DNA from: Campanula takesimana
Taxonomy: Eukaryota; Streptophyta; Magnoliopsida; Asterales; Campanulaceae
NCBI GenBank assembly: GCA_026119855.1
Contig: JAOWBW010001316.1
Location: 1 to 64,000, forward strand
Direction: 5' to 3'
Length of the DNA: 64,000 nucleotides
Made by a program: the position numbers and the translations under genes. The notes under the pieces are model-generated. The model ran no database searches. It was given only the letters and a program-made list of their open reading frames with translations, and was not told the DNA's origin. Positions 1 to 11,230 of this stretch are shown here, in pieces (position 1 is the first letter of the stretch; every line of letters begins with the position of its first letter).

Positions 1-1129
1 CAACTCACAAGCCAAAAAAAAAATATAATTTAATGTACACAATGAGATGTAAAGTGCATATACAAACTGTAACAATCAGGAGGAAGAAACCATTTCGGAG
101 TACAAAGTTTTCAAAGTACAACTTTTTTTTTATATCACTCAACATACACGTAAATCTCTAGATGTCCATGTATACAATGTTTGCGTATGTGATGCTCACT
201 AGTAACGGTAATTTAACCAGAATCCAATAACAATTTCTGGGAAATAGATTCACATTGAAGTCATGGGAGAATGTAGAAGAGGACAAGGCGAGTGATAGTT
301 CTGGCTTGTAGGATGCTTAATGCTAATTCAAGCCGTGCTGTTAGGTTCCAATTCAATTCTTACATTGCATCAACATGTGGCATAAGCTCCATAACAAATT
401 AAAAACAAAAACGGTGAGAACTTATCCAAGATCTAAGGGGACCTTATATGGGAGTTAATATCATACTGAATCTTTCATCAGAGATTTATCTAGTCTTGAG
501 TTAATTAAGGTTGAGCATGTTCATCTTTCAACATGTTACATTATGCCTTGTTAAACTGAGATGGAAAAATCATTTTCAGAGAACTTAATTTTTATGGCAT
601 TCAACATATCCAACTACTAATTTTTGTTGCATTCATGGTCACTATGAGTAACGGCATCCATTTTATGCCGTTAAGTGGTCATAAAAGTAACATTGAAAGT
701 TCTATGTGTAACATTATAATGTTAAAGGCAATCTAAGACTTACTTTTTGTTAATACATCAAATACAGGGGTTTAAATGAACAATATATCAATTAAACTAA
801 AAAATAACTTCTTCATCAACCCCTCCCCCGCCATTTCCCCACCACCCAGCTCCCTCCAAATCAAAAACTAACTTCCATTCCAGAATTCTCACACCGCACG
901 ATCAAAATCCTTTTATTTCTAAATTCAGACCCACTTTTATACCCACCAGTATAACCACAAGCCCATCACTGAATTTGTGCTCAGTTAAGGAATTTGTAGC
1001 ATATGATTCCATATAAAAAAATGAACTGCTTCTTTGTTGGGTAGTTGGGAAATTTTTCAGGGTAACTAACAAGGGTAGTTCACTAAATTGTTCGGGGAGA
1101 TAGAGTTGAAGATGATTGTAGGCTCTTTG

Positions 1130-1815
1130 CTTTATTAAAAGCGCGCCTAGGCGCGCGCCTAGGCCCAGGGCGCAGAGAGGCGCAACGTTGGAGCCTGGGG
1201 TGTGCCTAGGCTTCAGGCTCAGCAATTGAGCGGCAATTACATCGCAATTAAACCTAATACGCGACTAATATTCTTCCTCTCCCACGACTTTCTCACGTAC
1301 ATGCACCATAACTCTGTATAAGAGTAGAGATCACTAGGAACTCCTTCAAACTAACACCAACAACCTCGGCGGTCTGGGAAGAACTCTGGCAAGTATGTGG
1401 AAGATGAAGATTCAGAGGACGAGGACGAATTTGAAGAAGGAGCAGACAAGGCGTATGTGGAAGAAGATGATGTGTATGAAGATGATTTGAGAAGGATGAA
1501 GGGATCTTAGGATGACCAACAACTGCTTATCATTTTATAGGAGTTAGACTTAGACTCCTTCTATTTGAACTTCTCTTTATGCTTGTTTGAACATCTATTC
1601 ATGCTTGTTTCTTTTATGAATTATAACGTAAGTTTGATTTACTACTTGCATTTGATTTATTGTTTATCTTGGTGTTGTATGTATATTATATTATATTTAT
1701 AGTATTTTAAGACATTTTTGCGGGCTTCGTCGCTCAGGCGAGCGCCCGCCTTGCGCTTAGGCTCCGGGCACACCTTTTGCACCTTGGTGCGCCTTGGGCC
1801 TTTAATAACTAAGGC
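1130..1815. mobile_element. MITE with GC-rich subterminal repeats, copy A (same family as copies B and C)
   Basis: The ends read as inverted copies of the pattern seen at 9301-9746 and 21220-22203: an A/T-rich tip (tattaaa / tttaataacta) followed inward by GC-rich runs of the type gcgcctaggcgcgcgcc and gcgccttgggcc. The interior is AT-rich and non-coding. The outer tip is altered and I could not define a clean TSD, so the borders are approximate. Family membership rests on visible similarity to the two better-defined copies. Confidence 0.5.
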
Positions 1816-2259
1816 TGCCATAGCAATGTAATTGCTTCTTTCAAGAATCATGGAGGGGATTTTGGATTATTTGAGCCAACTAGAGGTAACTAATCTACAT
1901 GGAGCTGCACCTACTATGATAGGCCATGAACCCAAGTGTAATTGGGTTTTCAGGTTGATTGTTATCTCCTTTACAAAACCCATTTCAAGGAAAAAGGGGA
2001 AAGGAATATAAAGGGAAACAAAGGAAGGAAAGGAAAGAGAAAAGGTTTCAAGAAGCTTTTCCTGAATTAAAATTGCATTCCAATGTGGATTTTTAATATG
2101 ACTAAGTAATGATCTGTTTCTTAGGACAATTGGGTGGTTGAGTAAGGAGGGAGGCGGTTTGGTTGGGAGGGAGTTGGCAAAATGGCGGCTGGGTACAGCA
2201 TGCCAAGGCACTGTAGTTAAGTTTTCTTTTTTTCTTTTTTGTTTTTGGTGTAATTGATA

Positions 2260-2510
2260 CTCCCTCAGTCCCAGAGTAAGTGTCCACCTTTTTTGCATGT
2301 TAGCACGAAAGAACTTTGAGCAATAACTTTAGGTTGATTTAATTATTTTAATGAAAATTTAAAAATTGATATTGAAAGTATATATAATGGTGTCTAAGAA
2401 ACAAGTTTTATAATTTCATTATGATAATTAAATCAACCTAAAATTATAGCTCAAAATTCCTTCGTGCTAACATGCAGAAAAGGTGGACACTTACTCTGGG
2501 ACGGAGGTAG
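2260..2510. mobile_element. Stowaway-type (Tc1/mariner) MITE, 251 bp
   Basis: The termini are ctccctcagtccc on the left and gggacggaggtag on the right, the Stowaway terminal inverted repeat (ideal form CTCCCTCCGTCCC). A TA dinucleotide flanks each side (2258-2259, 2511-2512), the expected target duplication. The two halves are long inverted repeats of each other (agtaagtgtccacct pairs with aggtggacacttact), so the transcript could fold into a hairpin. Non-coding. Confidence 0.88.
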
Positions 2511-2734
2511 TATATTTTTTATCTAAACTCTGTATTTGTTGTATTAACAAAAAGGTATATTCGTAGCTTACATTTAACTCTATAATTTTGCAATAAAAGC
2601 CTCCAATGTTACTTTTATGACCACTTAACTGCAGAAAGTGGATGCCGTTGGCCATAGTGACCATGAATGCACAAAAATTAGTTGGTTATGTTGAATGCAA
2701 TAAAAAAATAATTGAGACTAAACAAGCACAGCCC

Positions 2735-2922
2735 TAACCATCACGGAGGAGACTTCTCACCTTCCATTCGACTATCGCAATCCTAACTTCCTCCTGTGAG
2801 AAAGGTCTATCAAGCCACTCACTCATCTCCGGAAGAAGAGTACCTGACTCTAATCCATTAGTGTCTACTCTCTTGGTCCTTGTGACATAAATTTTCACAG
2901 AAGTTAGAATTTGCGTCAACAA
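2735..2922 (-). pseudogene. Short LINE reverse-transcriptase remnant
   Basis: The minus strand reads EWLDRPFSQEEVRIAI, matching the segment of plant LINE ORF2 that precedes the RT core (a typical form is LERPFSEEEV...A). Only about 60 codons are recognisable and there is no catalytic motif. It lies inside intron 4 of the FEI-like gene. Identification is by pattern only. Confidence 0.45.
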
Positions 2923-3196
2923 TCGAAGCAGGATTAGGACAACCTCTCAGAACTCAAGCTCAACAATACCTAATGCATACCCATTCTATCCCTCTCAGGT
3001 AGATACTATCACCAGACACAACATAGAATAACCGGTCCCAACAGGCATCAGTTTTTGAGTTAAATTAATTTAGTCTTGTAACACCTGGTTGCTCTCTTTT
3101 TTGAGTTGATAGTCTAAACTAAGTTACTAAATCTCAGAACAGATATAGATGGTAACAAAGATATGTTTATAGTCAGAGGAAAGTAAATATACTTAC

Positions 3197-6100
3197 AATG
3201 TTTTCAACTCCGTAAGATTTCCAAGTTCAGGAGGAATGGCGTCATAGAAGTTGTTGCCATGAAGATCTCTAGAACATGGATTTGAATAAATAGCATCAGT
3301 GGAAGTGCATACCATCTATCATTATAAGTATGTATAGCCTTAGCAAGGCACATACAGAAAGAACACACTCACACACGTGCACACACACACACATACACAC
3401 ACAGATAAAGACTCCTAGAATAGAACATACAGCAACTGCAAATGCTCAAGCTTCCCAATGTCTGGTGCAATTGATCCACTCAGCTTGTGATTAGAAACGT
3501 TCCTGGATATTATAATAAAAATTACAATAAGTACTTCTCTTTTCCTTTTCTGATATAAATAATTACATTGATTACAGAAAGAAAATAATATATGAAGCGG
3601 GTAGGAAACCAGGACAGACCCAAGCTTCACAAACTACCCAAAACAAGTGACTCGACAAGAACCAGGAGCCACAATGGAGAAACAAACGATCATGGCATTC
3701 AGACCATCACTGAAGATTACATAAATCGGGGGAAATTTGGTTATACCCCTTTTACTAACATGCGCTTACATTAACTAAAACGACCCCTTATATTTTACTA
3801 CACACATACAACTTAAATAGACAAACAAAGCTTGTAGCCTTTCACTAAATTCTTGCACTTAATACACCAGAATTTGTAGCCTCCATGACGGGGTCCTTCT
3901 GTCGTGAAAGACAATGTTTTGAATTGCCTTCTAACTGTGGACTTAAGGAGTAATTTTGTATACAAACTGTACTAAGAATCTTACTATTTGGAAACCCCTT
4001 TCCAATTTCCATAAACTGAAAAGAAAAATACATTTCCTGAGAACTTAATCCAGCCAAATAAACAAGAAGAACAACACAGTTCTTACCATCTCCAACAGAT
4101 CCCAGTAGATGGCCTACACACTATGTAAACAACATTTATGTGCATGTGACTCAATTAACGAACTTTACATATTTCTTTACGAAAAGCAAGAGAAGAGTGA
4201 CTATACTTAATCATACTAATGTAATTTATTATGTAGTTAATAAAAGATAGACCCTTAAAGAAACATGTATTAAGTTATGAAACTATCTCAAATTAATGTA
4301 ATAACATATGTGTGTGCTTGGGGCCTGTTGGGATATTAAAAATTTCAGATCAGAAGTCAGAATCAATTCTCTCATTAAAAAACTTTAGAGTGATTTTCTT
4401 TTAAATAGTTCAACAAATTAAGAAGTTTGGTGTTTCTCTTTCGCAATTATAGTCTAATGGTTATACTGGTCATTTCCATTATTCAGAAATGTCAAGAAAC
4501 TACAAGTTCATGAGCGCACCCCTGTAAGCAATTAATTCGACCTAACAGCTAAGTGAATGCATCCATTATCTCAAAAGAAACAAATGGAGCCAATCCGTTC
4601 ATAAAAACTGTTTGTGGCATAACTAAGCTGCTTGGCTCAGGGTTGCAGGATTCGCTCCCCATGGCCTCGAATCGCCTATTGATTCGCAGGAAACAATTCG
4701 CGATTCGATACCGAATCGATACGGTGTAATTCGTGAATCGTGATCTTCGATTCATGTACCTATACCTTGAAAATTCTCTTTGAATTCGCAATTATTGTCC
4801 TCAAAATTGAAAAGTCACTATTGCAATTAATAATTATTGTACATTATTTAGTGATAGGTTTCCAAGGAAAACACAAACGGCTCTAGAATTGAAAAGCCAC
4901 AACGTTAAAATGTTGTTTTTCTATGAAAAGTAAGTTTATTATTATTTTATTTTTTTTTAATATTTATTAAGATCGAATGTACTAATTTTGCGAATTAGCG
5001 AATGGCAATAATTGTAATACTCTACGTATCGGATTCCATTGGCTGAGCGAATCGCAAATTCGTATCGCGAATTCGAATCGGACAAACTAGGAATCGTGCA
5101 ACCCTGGCTTGGCTTCCATGGACAGTTTACTCAACACGCCTTAAGATGGTTGAGCACAGGATGCAAGAGATAACCCTTAACGTTAAAAGTAGGAGGAGAT
5201 GATTTCCAACTGGTGGACAAAGATACATCTTTGGAGGAGGCCTGCTATTGCCATTATACAGGAAACTCAGGGGAGGGAACACGGAAAAACGGAGAGATGG
5301 GTGAACATAGTTGAACGGTTTGCCTAACTTAAAGCCATTTGATGGGTCATAGAAGGAGCCTCTTGCATGCATGTATGCAAGGTAAGGTTTGCCTACATTA
5401 CACCTTTGTGGTGGTGACCCTTCCCCGACCCTTGCTACGTGGGGATGCTTCGTGCACCAGGCTGACCTTTTAAGAAAAAAAAATCAAGGGCTGAAATGTA
5501 TTAGATTCTTTTAAGCCTATATCAGCCACCTAAGTGTGGACCTACTTGTTCAGCTTTACGCATTACCAAACAAAGATCAAAGATAGCCAGGCTCACATCA
5601 TACCCAACAGTATTGCCATTATGGTCAGGAAAGTAGACGCATCAGACACAATGGTTACAATAGAAGGAGCAGCAAAAACTACTTTCTTCTTAGAAATGAC
5701 AGAAGACATTGTCTCCCAAGACTCAAAAGATCATGCACAAGAGCATGGAATCCTCCAATTCTCAAGGGAGTAAATAAGAAATCATATTAAAAACTCACAA
5801 TGATACAACTCTCTTGGATTTTGGATCGCATCCTACTCCTTTCCACCCACACGGATCAGGATCCTCAGGCCTCCACCGTAGAAGCAACCCGTCCGAGCTA
5901 ATAATTTTGATCCGGAAGTTAACAAGAGCTTCACCTGCAAAATGCAGAGAAAAATATGTGTCATATTATCCAAAACAGAAAATGATATCAAGACATCCCT
6001 TTGCAATGCCTTGAACTTGGACACGCTATTCTTCTTATTTTACGCAGGATGCGTTTGCAATGAAGCGGCAATTTCACATACGTTGAAAGTTCACATAAAA

Positions 6101-7305
6101 TACAACTAAAGCTTCAGACATATATGCTATCACCAAAGCTGTTAAGAGTCAACAAAATGTAACCTTTATTACATGGACTCTTGAATGCATGATGTAGTAC
6201 CTCTCTTGGACTCTCAAACTATGACGTACGGGTATGGTACATGTGTGCAACACTTCTGAAAGGATATACTTCAAGAAAGTATATTTGTTAAGATCATCTA
6301 ATTCTCAACACAGATAAAGAACTCATAATGAGACTAAAGTAGAGAAGTATCATTGTGCATTTGTGCTCTGTTACCAAAACATACAGTTTCTATGAAGAAA
6401 GCCCCTGTATTTAAACTGAAGAGAAGTGAGACATCACATACTCACACCCATTCAATATACACAGGTGACATAGTACGAGTTAAACACCTATTTGGTCCTT
6501 AACCTATTGATTTGTTTTCCTTTTGATCCTTAACCTATTTGGGTTTTCCTTTTGGTCCTTGATGTACCTAGGTGCAGGATAAAGTGGTCCTTAACCTATT
6601 TTAGTTTTCCTTTTGGTCCTTGATGTACCTATTTGCAGGACAAAGTGGTCCTTGACCTATTTTAGTTTTCCTTTCGGTCAACAAGCCATGTCGACGATTT
6701 TAAGGACCACTTTGTCCGGCAAATAGGTACATCAAGGACCAAAAGGAAAACTAAAATAGGTTAAGGACCACTTTATCCTGCAACTAGGTACATCAAGGAC
6801 CAAAAGGAAAACCAGAATAGGTTAAGGACCAAAAGGAAAACAACTCAATAGGTTAAGGACCAAATAGGTGCTTAACTCGACATAGTACTCAAAAGATGGG
6901 CACATAATCTACAAGTAATTGCTTCAGGTTCAGACCATCTCCAATTTATTTGAATCCTACTCTCTCGTCCTAAAATAAAAATGGCTGTCCACTTCAGAAA
7001 TTTTTTGTCTTAGAATGAGCATATTCTTCAGTGAAGTTCCAATCTCGACTTTTGTTCATTGTCATATCGTAATTGGATTATAAAATATTTTGGTCCCTGA
7101 ACTTGGCTCAATGCCTGACATGCATGATCATGGGGAAGAATGATTAATTATTAAACCCCCACTCCCCTCCCCCACCCCCGCAAGTCAAAAGCGATTGCAT
7201 CAACTTACCATCAGTAGTTAAAGCGCTGGTATTGTTGATCAGACTGTACAGCAGTAGAATGTATAAAGGTAACAGCCCCTGAATAATTGCAAGGAGAATG
7301 CCCAT
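3197..7305 (-). CDS. FEI1/FEI2-like LRR receptor-like kinase, exons 1-4 (partial)
   Basis: This is a plasma-membrane LRR receptor-like kinase, 5' part only. Coding exons on the minus strand are 7305-7209 (97 nt), 5934-5799 (136 nt), 3502-3431 (72 nt) and 3268-3197 (72 nt). All have GT..AG borders and the phases join without a break. Exon 1 gives a hydrophobic signal peptide starting MGILLAIIQGLLPLYILLLY. Exon 2 gives the N-terminal cap with RWRPEDPDPCGWKGVGCD, close to the DPCNWKGVTCD cap of FEI proteins. Exons 3 and 4 each encode one 24-residue LRR (KLSGSIAPDIGKLEHLQLL and NNFYDAIPPELGNLTELKTL), in the 72-nt exons typical of plant LRR-RLKs. FEI1/FEI2 are known from Arabidopsis cell-wall signalling. 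Further LRRs, the transmembrane segment and the kinase should lie left of position 1. The start is chosen because this ATG opens the signal peptide. Introns hold several MITEs. No lesion is visible. Confidence 0.85.
3360..3405. repeat. (CA)n microsatellite in intron 3-4 region
   Basis: An interrupted CA/CACACG tract lies just upstream (in gene orientation downstream) of exon 3. It is simple sequence with no other structure. Confidence 0.8.
4638..5106. mobile_element. hAT-type MITE, 469 bp, with exact 8-bp TSD
   Basis: The left end is cagggttgcaggattcg and the right end is cgaatcgtgcaaccctg-like, an imperfect inverted repeat beginning CAGGGTTGCA, a hAT-style tip. Identical 8-bp direct repeats gcttggct flank it at 4630-4637 and 5107-5114. 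Subterminal parts are rich in gaatcg/cgattc words. The interior is AT-rich and non-coding. It sits in intron 2 of the FEI-like gene. Confidence 0.88.
5115..5798. other. Intron 2 remainder, no gene seen
   Basis: AT-rich intronic sequence between the hAT MITE and exon 2. The short open frame on the plus strand around 5534-5773 has no recognisable domain and runs antisense within the intron. Confidence 0.5.
6477..6878. mobile_element. Foldback MITE, 402 bp, with exact 10-bp TSD (Mutator-like)
   Basis: The element is nearly a complete inverted repeat. Its arms consist of repeated units such as ggtccttaacctatt and ttttccttttggtcc followed by gatgtaccta, with a short spacer near 6690. The tips are gagttaaacacc and ggtgcttaactc. 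Direct repeats gacatagtac flank both sides (6467-6476 and 6879-6888), exact over 10 bp, which fits the 9-11-bp TSD of MULEs. It lies in intron 1 of the FEI-like gene. No coding. Confidence 0.88.
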
Positions 7306-7414
7306 TGCAGAACTGGTCAAGCATAATACAGTTCCTCTGAATCATCTGATGCACAGGCTCCGGAAAAGAACTCCCTCGGACATACAGTATCGGCTTAACG
7401 ACACCATACACCAG
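7306..7414 (-). other. 5' UTR (second exon) of the FEI-like gene, with overlapping upstream ORFs
   Basis: A splice acceptor (tttgcag) precedes 7414, so 7414-7306 is probable 5' UTR joined to the coding exon. It contains upstream ATGs. One starts at 7345 and runs about 45 codons in another frame, past the main ATG, to a stop at 7211 inside coding exon 1. If transcribed as inferred, this overlapping uORF could reduce translation of the kinase. Confidence 0.55.
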
Positions 7415-7959
7415 CTGCAAAAGATAAAATACCCCGTGGTAAGCTTTTAATTAAATGGAGGGAGAAAAAAAAAGTTTGTAACCTTAACAATATAAAGGGA
7501 CAATGATAAGTATGGAAACATTTATTTTACTAGATTTCACTACACTTAAAAAGGTATAACGAGAAGAAAAGTTATTGTGGTCACCTCCATCTAGTCCACA
7601 AATGATGCATGTGAAAAGCAGGAGGGGATAACTAAGTACAGAAAAGGGCACCCTGCCTTCCATCAATTTTATCGAAAGCAACTGAGCTCTGAAAATTCAT
7701 GAATGTTCAAAATTTCCTACTGTCCCTCTCTAACCCAAAACTCTACTAATCACCAAGGGTAGATTCTGTATTTAAAATGCCATAAGCACATAGCTAAGCA
7801 CCAAAACAGGCATTGGTCGTATGCTACACCCATATCCAGTATTTGACACACAAATAATGGTAGGCCTTGCACAATGGCTTATCATTAGATGTGCTTCTTC
7901 AAAACATATTTTAGCACATAATATTTCTTAAAGTCAAGTAACATAGCCTATAAAGTTGT

Positions 7960-9060
7960 GAGTTTTGGTACCCTGGCAGTATATATATGGGGAGCAATAA
8001 TCCAGTAAAGTAATATGAAAGGAACACACAATGCACACTCAGTTCATCGATACATTCGACTACGTCCGGGCGCATTTCGACTACATCAGAAAGCGCTGCC
8101 AAGCCAAGACATTTACTATAATCACTGTATGAGGTGTTAGAATCCCACGCCATAGTTGTTAAAGGCGAAAGGCGGGAGGCGGGCGATACGTACATGGAAA
8201 AGGGCGAAAGGCGGCAAAAAGACGAGCAAGGCGGAAAATTAAAACAAAAATTTATTAAATATTATATTTCTACTTATTATGTATCCTAACATAATTTCGA
8301 CATCAAAAGTGAGAATTATAGGATATTGATCTTTAAAAGAAAACAAAATTAAAAAAATGCTTGGAATCTAGATTAAAGAAGAAAAAAAATTAAACAAGGG
8401 GAGGGAGCAAAATAGAAAACGACTGAAAAACTGGAATTAAGTAGAAAAAGAGAGCGATTATAAATTAAAGGAAAGAACTGGGAATAAAGAAGGAAATACA
8501 GAAAAATATGAAATCGACGCAGAGTTTGTGTAGTCGAGTTCGTTGAAGAGTGTCATCGTCGTTAGAGGGTTCTTTCGTAGTTTTGCAGATTGCGGTAAGT
8601 ATTATCGACTTCTCGCTTCTTATCGTTTGGAAATTAGGGCTAGTTTTTTCAAAGGGGCACCTCACTTACCTAAATTGACGAGGTTTCTTTAAAAAAAAAA
8701 AAAACACTTGACAAACCCAATTTGCGCCTACCACGTCTCTCGCTTTCGCTTCTATTCAAACAGCATACGACTTTGTCCCCAATAAGGTCATCGACCGACC
8801 GCCTGATTTCACAAAGGCGAAGGCGGCCAACCCTCTAAGGCGCCAATATGGCGAGGCGGGCGGACGCCTTTAACAACTATGTCCCGCGCTCATGCGTTAT
8901 CACAAACCGGGCCCTCTATATTGCAAACACACTCTCTTAGTTGGTTTTTACACAGGCTCGCGCAAGCTAGAACATACAAGTTACAGCTGTCATGCGTGGT
9001 TTATATAGGTGATACAACAAACACGAACCCTAAAAGTAATCATGCTCGCAATCAGACTCG
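7960..9060 (-). repeat. Degraded LTR-like repeat, copy 1 (interrupted by repeat D)
   Basis: Sequence around 7970-8150 (ggtaccctggcagtatatatatgggg...cagttcatcgatac...ctgtatgaggtgtta) matches sequence at 10920-11080 (ggtaccctagttgtatatgggg...cagttcatcaatacc...ctgtatgaggtgtta). Homology resumes after repeat D. The style resembles plant LTRs read in reverse, and copy 2 is preceded by a primer-binding-site-like ctgataccaat. Borders are unclear. Confidence 0.45.
8151..8881. mobile_element. MITE D, 731 bp, with near-exact 8-bp TSD
   Basis: The tips are catagttgttaaaggcg and cgcctttaacaactatg, a perfect 17-bp inverted repeat. Flanks are tcccacgc (8143-8150) and tcccgcgc (8882-8889), 7 of 8 identical. 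Inward of the tips are GC-rich words built on aaggcgg/ggcgggcg; the interior is AT-rich and non-coding. The tip resembles copies B and C (catagttattaaag). An 8-bp TSD fits hAT or Mutator-like elements. Confidence 0.82.
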
Positions 9061-9300
9061 GGGTCGTCGTATATTGACCACAGCTTGCCGTACACTGACT
9101 TCCCCGTTTTGGCTTGTTGCACGGCGCCTCACCTTCGAGCGTGCTTTTTCGTCGTTCGCCACCCTTGGCCCTTCCTTGGTGCTCTACTCCCAAATGTCAC
9201 TCCGCACAGTCTTCGTTTACTACGTTCCTGTTTGGTTTTAGCTCCAAACCTCAAAAATCTTCAACCTAGAGACGACTTCTATCTTCATCTATGGCCTACT

Positions 9301-9746
9301 CATAGATATTAAAGACCCAAGGCGCACCAAGGCGCAAAAGGTAAGCCCAGAGCCTAAGCGCAAGGCGCAAGGTGAGAGCGCGCCCGAGTGACCAAGCCCC
9401 CGCAAACAGATAAAAAAGGGAAAAGAAAAAGGAAACAGAATAAAAACAAACATGTCGGAGCTGATAGGGTCGTCGGAGGTCGCCGCAGGTCCTCGTTAAT
9501 AGTTTGAAGGAGTTCCTAGTGTGATCGCTACTTTTATACAGAGTAGCGATGCGTGTACGTAGAGACGTGGGAGAGGAAGAGCATAAGTCGCGTAATTACG
9601 ATGTAAATCATGTAATTGCCGGTCAATTGATGATAACGGAGCCTAGGCGTACCCCATCAAGGCTCGCGCTTCAGCCCTAGGCACGTCGAGGCTCTAATGC
9701 CGCGCCTCCCTGCGCCCTAAACCTAGGCGAGCTTTTAATAACTGTG
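9301..9746. mobile_element. MITE B, 446 bp, GC-rich subterminal repeats
   Basis: The tips are catagatattaaag and cttttaataactgtg, imperfect inverted repeats. Flanks are ggcctact (9293-9300) and ggcccact (9747-9754), 7 of 8 identical. Subterminal sequence (caaggcgcaccaaggcgc and gcctaggcgagc) matches copies A and C. Non-coding. Confidence 0.8.
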
Positions 9747-9861
9747 GGCCCACTGGCCCATCATCTATGGCCCACTGGCCCAATGATTGTTGCAGCCTCA
9801 GGTGTACTTCCTCAACTAACGCGAGTTGAAGCGCAGCGTAGCTTCAACCTTTCTGTTGGAT

Positions 9862-10019
9862 CATAGTTACCAGGAATGTGGGAAGTTCTGGGACGAGGGA
9901 CGGGTGAGGGAACGAGGAACGTGACTTAGTAAATTTGGGTATGCTGTGGTAAGATTGTTGGTACGCAAGTTGGGAACGTGGTACACTTTCTATTGGAAAC
10001 ACATCACTAAGTTGAATAC

Positions 10020-10077
<58 letters not shown>

Positions 10078-10465
10078 TGTTAAGGAGATGAAAGAGTGTA
10101 AATGTAAAGACAGATAACACTAAAATATTGTAAAGGCAGACAAGAATTTATCTGTCCCACGGCAACTCTAAGTTCTCAGCCTCCTGCCAGCAACGACTCA
10201 AGGTCATTTTCCTCTCCATCGTGAAAAGCAAGCTAAGGTCAATTTTTACATTGCTAGCCTTTTATTTTCCGGTACAATGGTTTGAGTGATTCGGGTTGAC
10301 TTCCCATGTGAACAAGGACGAAAATATTCCACGATCTGAGACGCGTATTCCGACAGGTGGGATGAAAATCCATTTAAAAAAAAACATGCTTAAACTAATG
10401 TACATGATACAATGTACAAAACTTCAAAGCATGATAAAACCTTAACGGGTATCCCGGTAACTACG
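9862..10465. mobile_element. MITE with catagttacc tips, copy 1, exact 8-bp TSD
   Basis: The tips are catagttaccagg and cccggtaactacg. The direct repeat tgttggat flanks exactly (9854-9861 and 10466-10473). Its interior matches, in reverse complement, the element at 21390-21774, including a stretch ending in acttagtaaattt and the neighbourhood of a CA/TA microsatellite. At 604 bp it is longer than that copy. The 8-bp TSD suggests hAT-type transposition. Confidence 0.85.
10019..10077. repeat. (CA)n(TA)n compound microsatellite
   Basis: A pure CA run followed by a TA run, inside the MITE at 9862-10465. The related copy at 21390-21774 has only a short gtgtgtgtgt tract at the matching place, so the array expanded in one copy. 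Confidence 0.9.
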
Positions 10466-10899
10466 TGTTGGATTCTATTTTGAATCTTCACCCCTTATGA
10501 CACTCCTCTCTGCAAATACCCACTCATCTTTTCTTTTCAATGCATTTCCCAAGTAATGTCTCCTTGCTAACATAGACTCTACATGTCCTCACAATGGTAC
10601 ATTGCCTCCTAAAGAATTACGTCGAAACTATTATCTTCCCACCCAACCTACTGTTCTACTAGAAACTCACACAAATCGGTATGCCACACTCCCAAGAACA
10701 CTTGATCCACCTCAACAACCTTGATCCAAAGCGGATCTTTGCAACCCTAATCTTGGATTTCCGCTCAGATCCTGACTATATATGTGCAACCCTAATCTTG
10801 GATCTCTGTCTGCCTGGATCTTTCCAACCCTAATTCTGAATCTACGGAACCAAAATTCAATCACTTCATGAAGCGCTGAACCTCCCTAACCTGGAGCAC

Positions 10900-11230
10900 T
10901 GATACCAATACTTAAGAAATTCGGTACCCTAGTTGTATATGGGGAGAAATATCAAAGCAATACGAAAGAAACACACAAAAAAAAAATTGTTCACCCAGTT
11001 CATCAATACCTTCTAATGAATACTTTTGGAGGCGTTGTCAGCCATGATATTCACTATAAACTCTGTATGAGGTGTTAAAGCCTCAAACGTTTTCACAAGC
11101 AAGGGGTCTCTCAACTGCAAACACACGGGTGTGCACGAGTTAACACACATGTTACAACCGTCACATGCAACTTCAATGGAGTTGGAGTTGCAATATTCCA
11201 TTATTCAGATTATTATTCAGACTTTTCTTG
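10900..11230 (-). repeat. Degraded LTR-like repeat, copy 2
   Basis: This matches the repeat at 7960-9060. On the minus strand, attggtatcagtgctccagg immediately precedes it, resembling a retrotransposon primer-binding site for initiator tRNA-Met (TGGTATCAGAGC). That suggests the edge of a minus-strand LTR element. No coding sequence remains nearby. The region just left (10730-10860) repeats gcaaccctaatcttggat and gatcttt words. Confidence 0.4.

Larger units (their letters stand above)
1..3196. other. Intron 4 of the FEI-like gene (continues off the left edge)
   Basis: The donor of exon 4 lies at 3196-3195, so the minus-strand gene continues leftward. I could not find a convincing fifth LRR exon here. 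The stretch holds a GC-rich-ended repeat (about 1130-1815), a Stowaway MITE (2260-2510), a short LINE-like fragment (2735-2922) and otherwise AT-rich sequence with no recognisable coding. A short exon could have been missed. Confidence 0.5.

Noticed and set aside
902..1225. 107-residue minus-strand frame
   Set aside because: Its N-terminal part is the GC-rich subterminal block of MITE A; no domain or splice context.
3845..4057. Minus-strand frame in intron 2 of the kinase gene as an extra exon
   Set aside because: No LRR pattern, and exons 2 and 3 already join in phase without it.
7211..7420. A 69-residue minus-strand frame (ending DQQYQRFNY) as a protein exon
   Set aside because: The same DNA in another frame gives a signal peptide joining in phase to the LRR exons, so this frame is a uORF/5' UTR overlap, not the gene product.
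8879..9312. Overlapping plus and minus frames
   Set aside because: They run across the end of MITE D and LTR-like debris; no conserved domain.
9844..10053. Minus-strand frame starting MCVCVCVCV
   Set aside because: It is translation of the CA microsatellite and MITE sequence.
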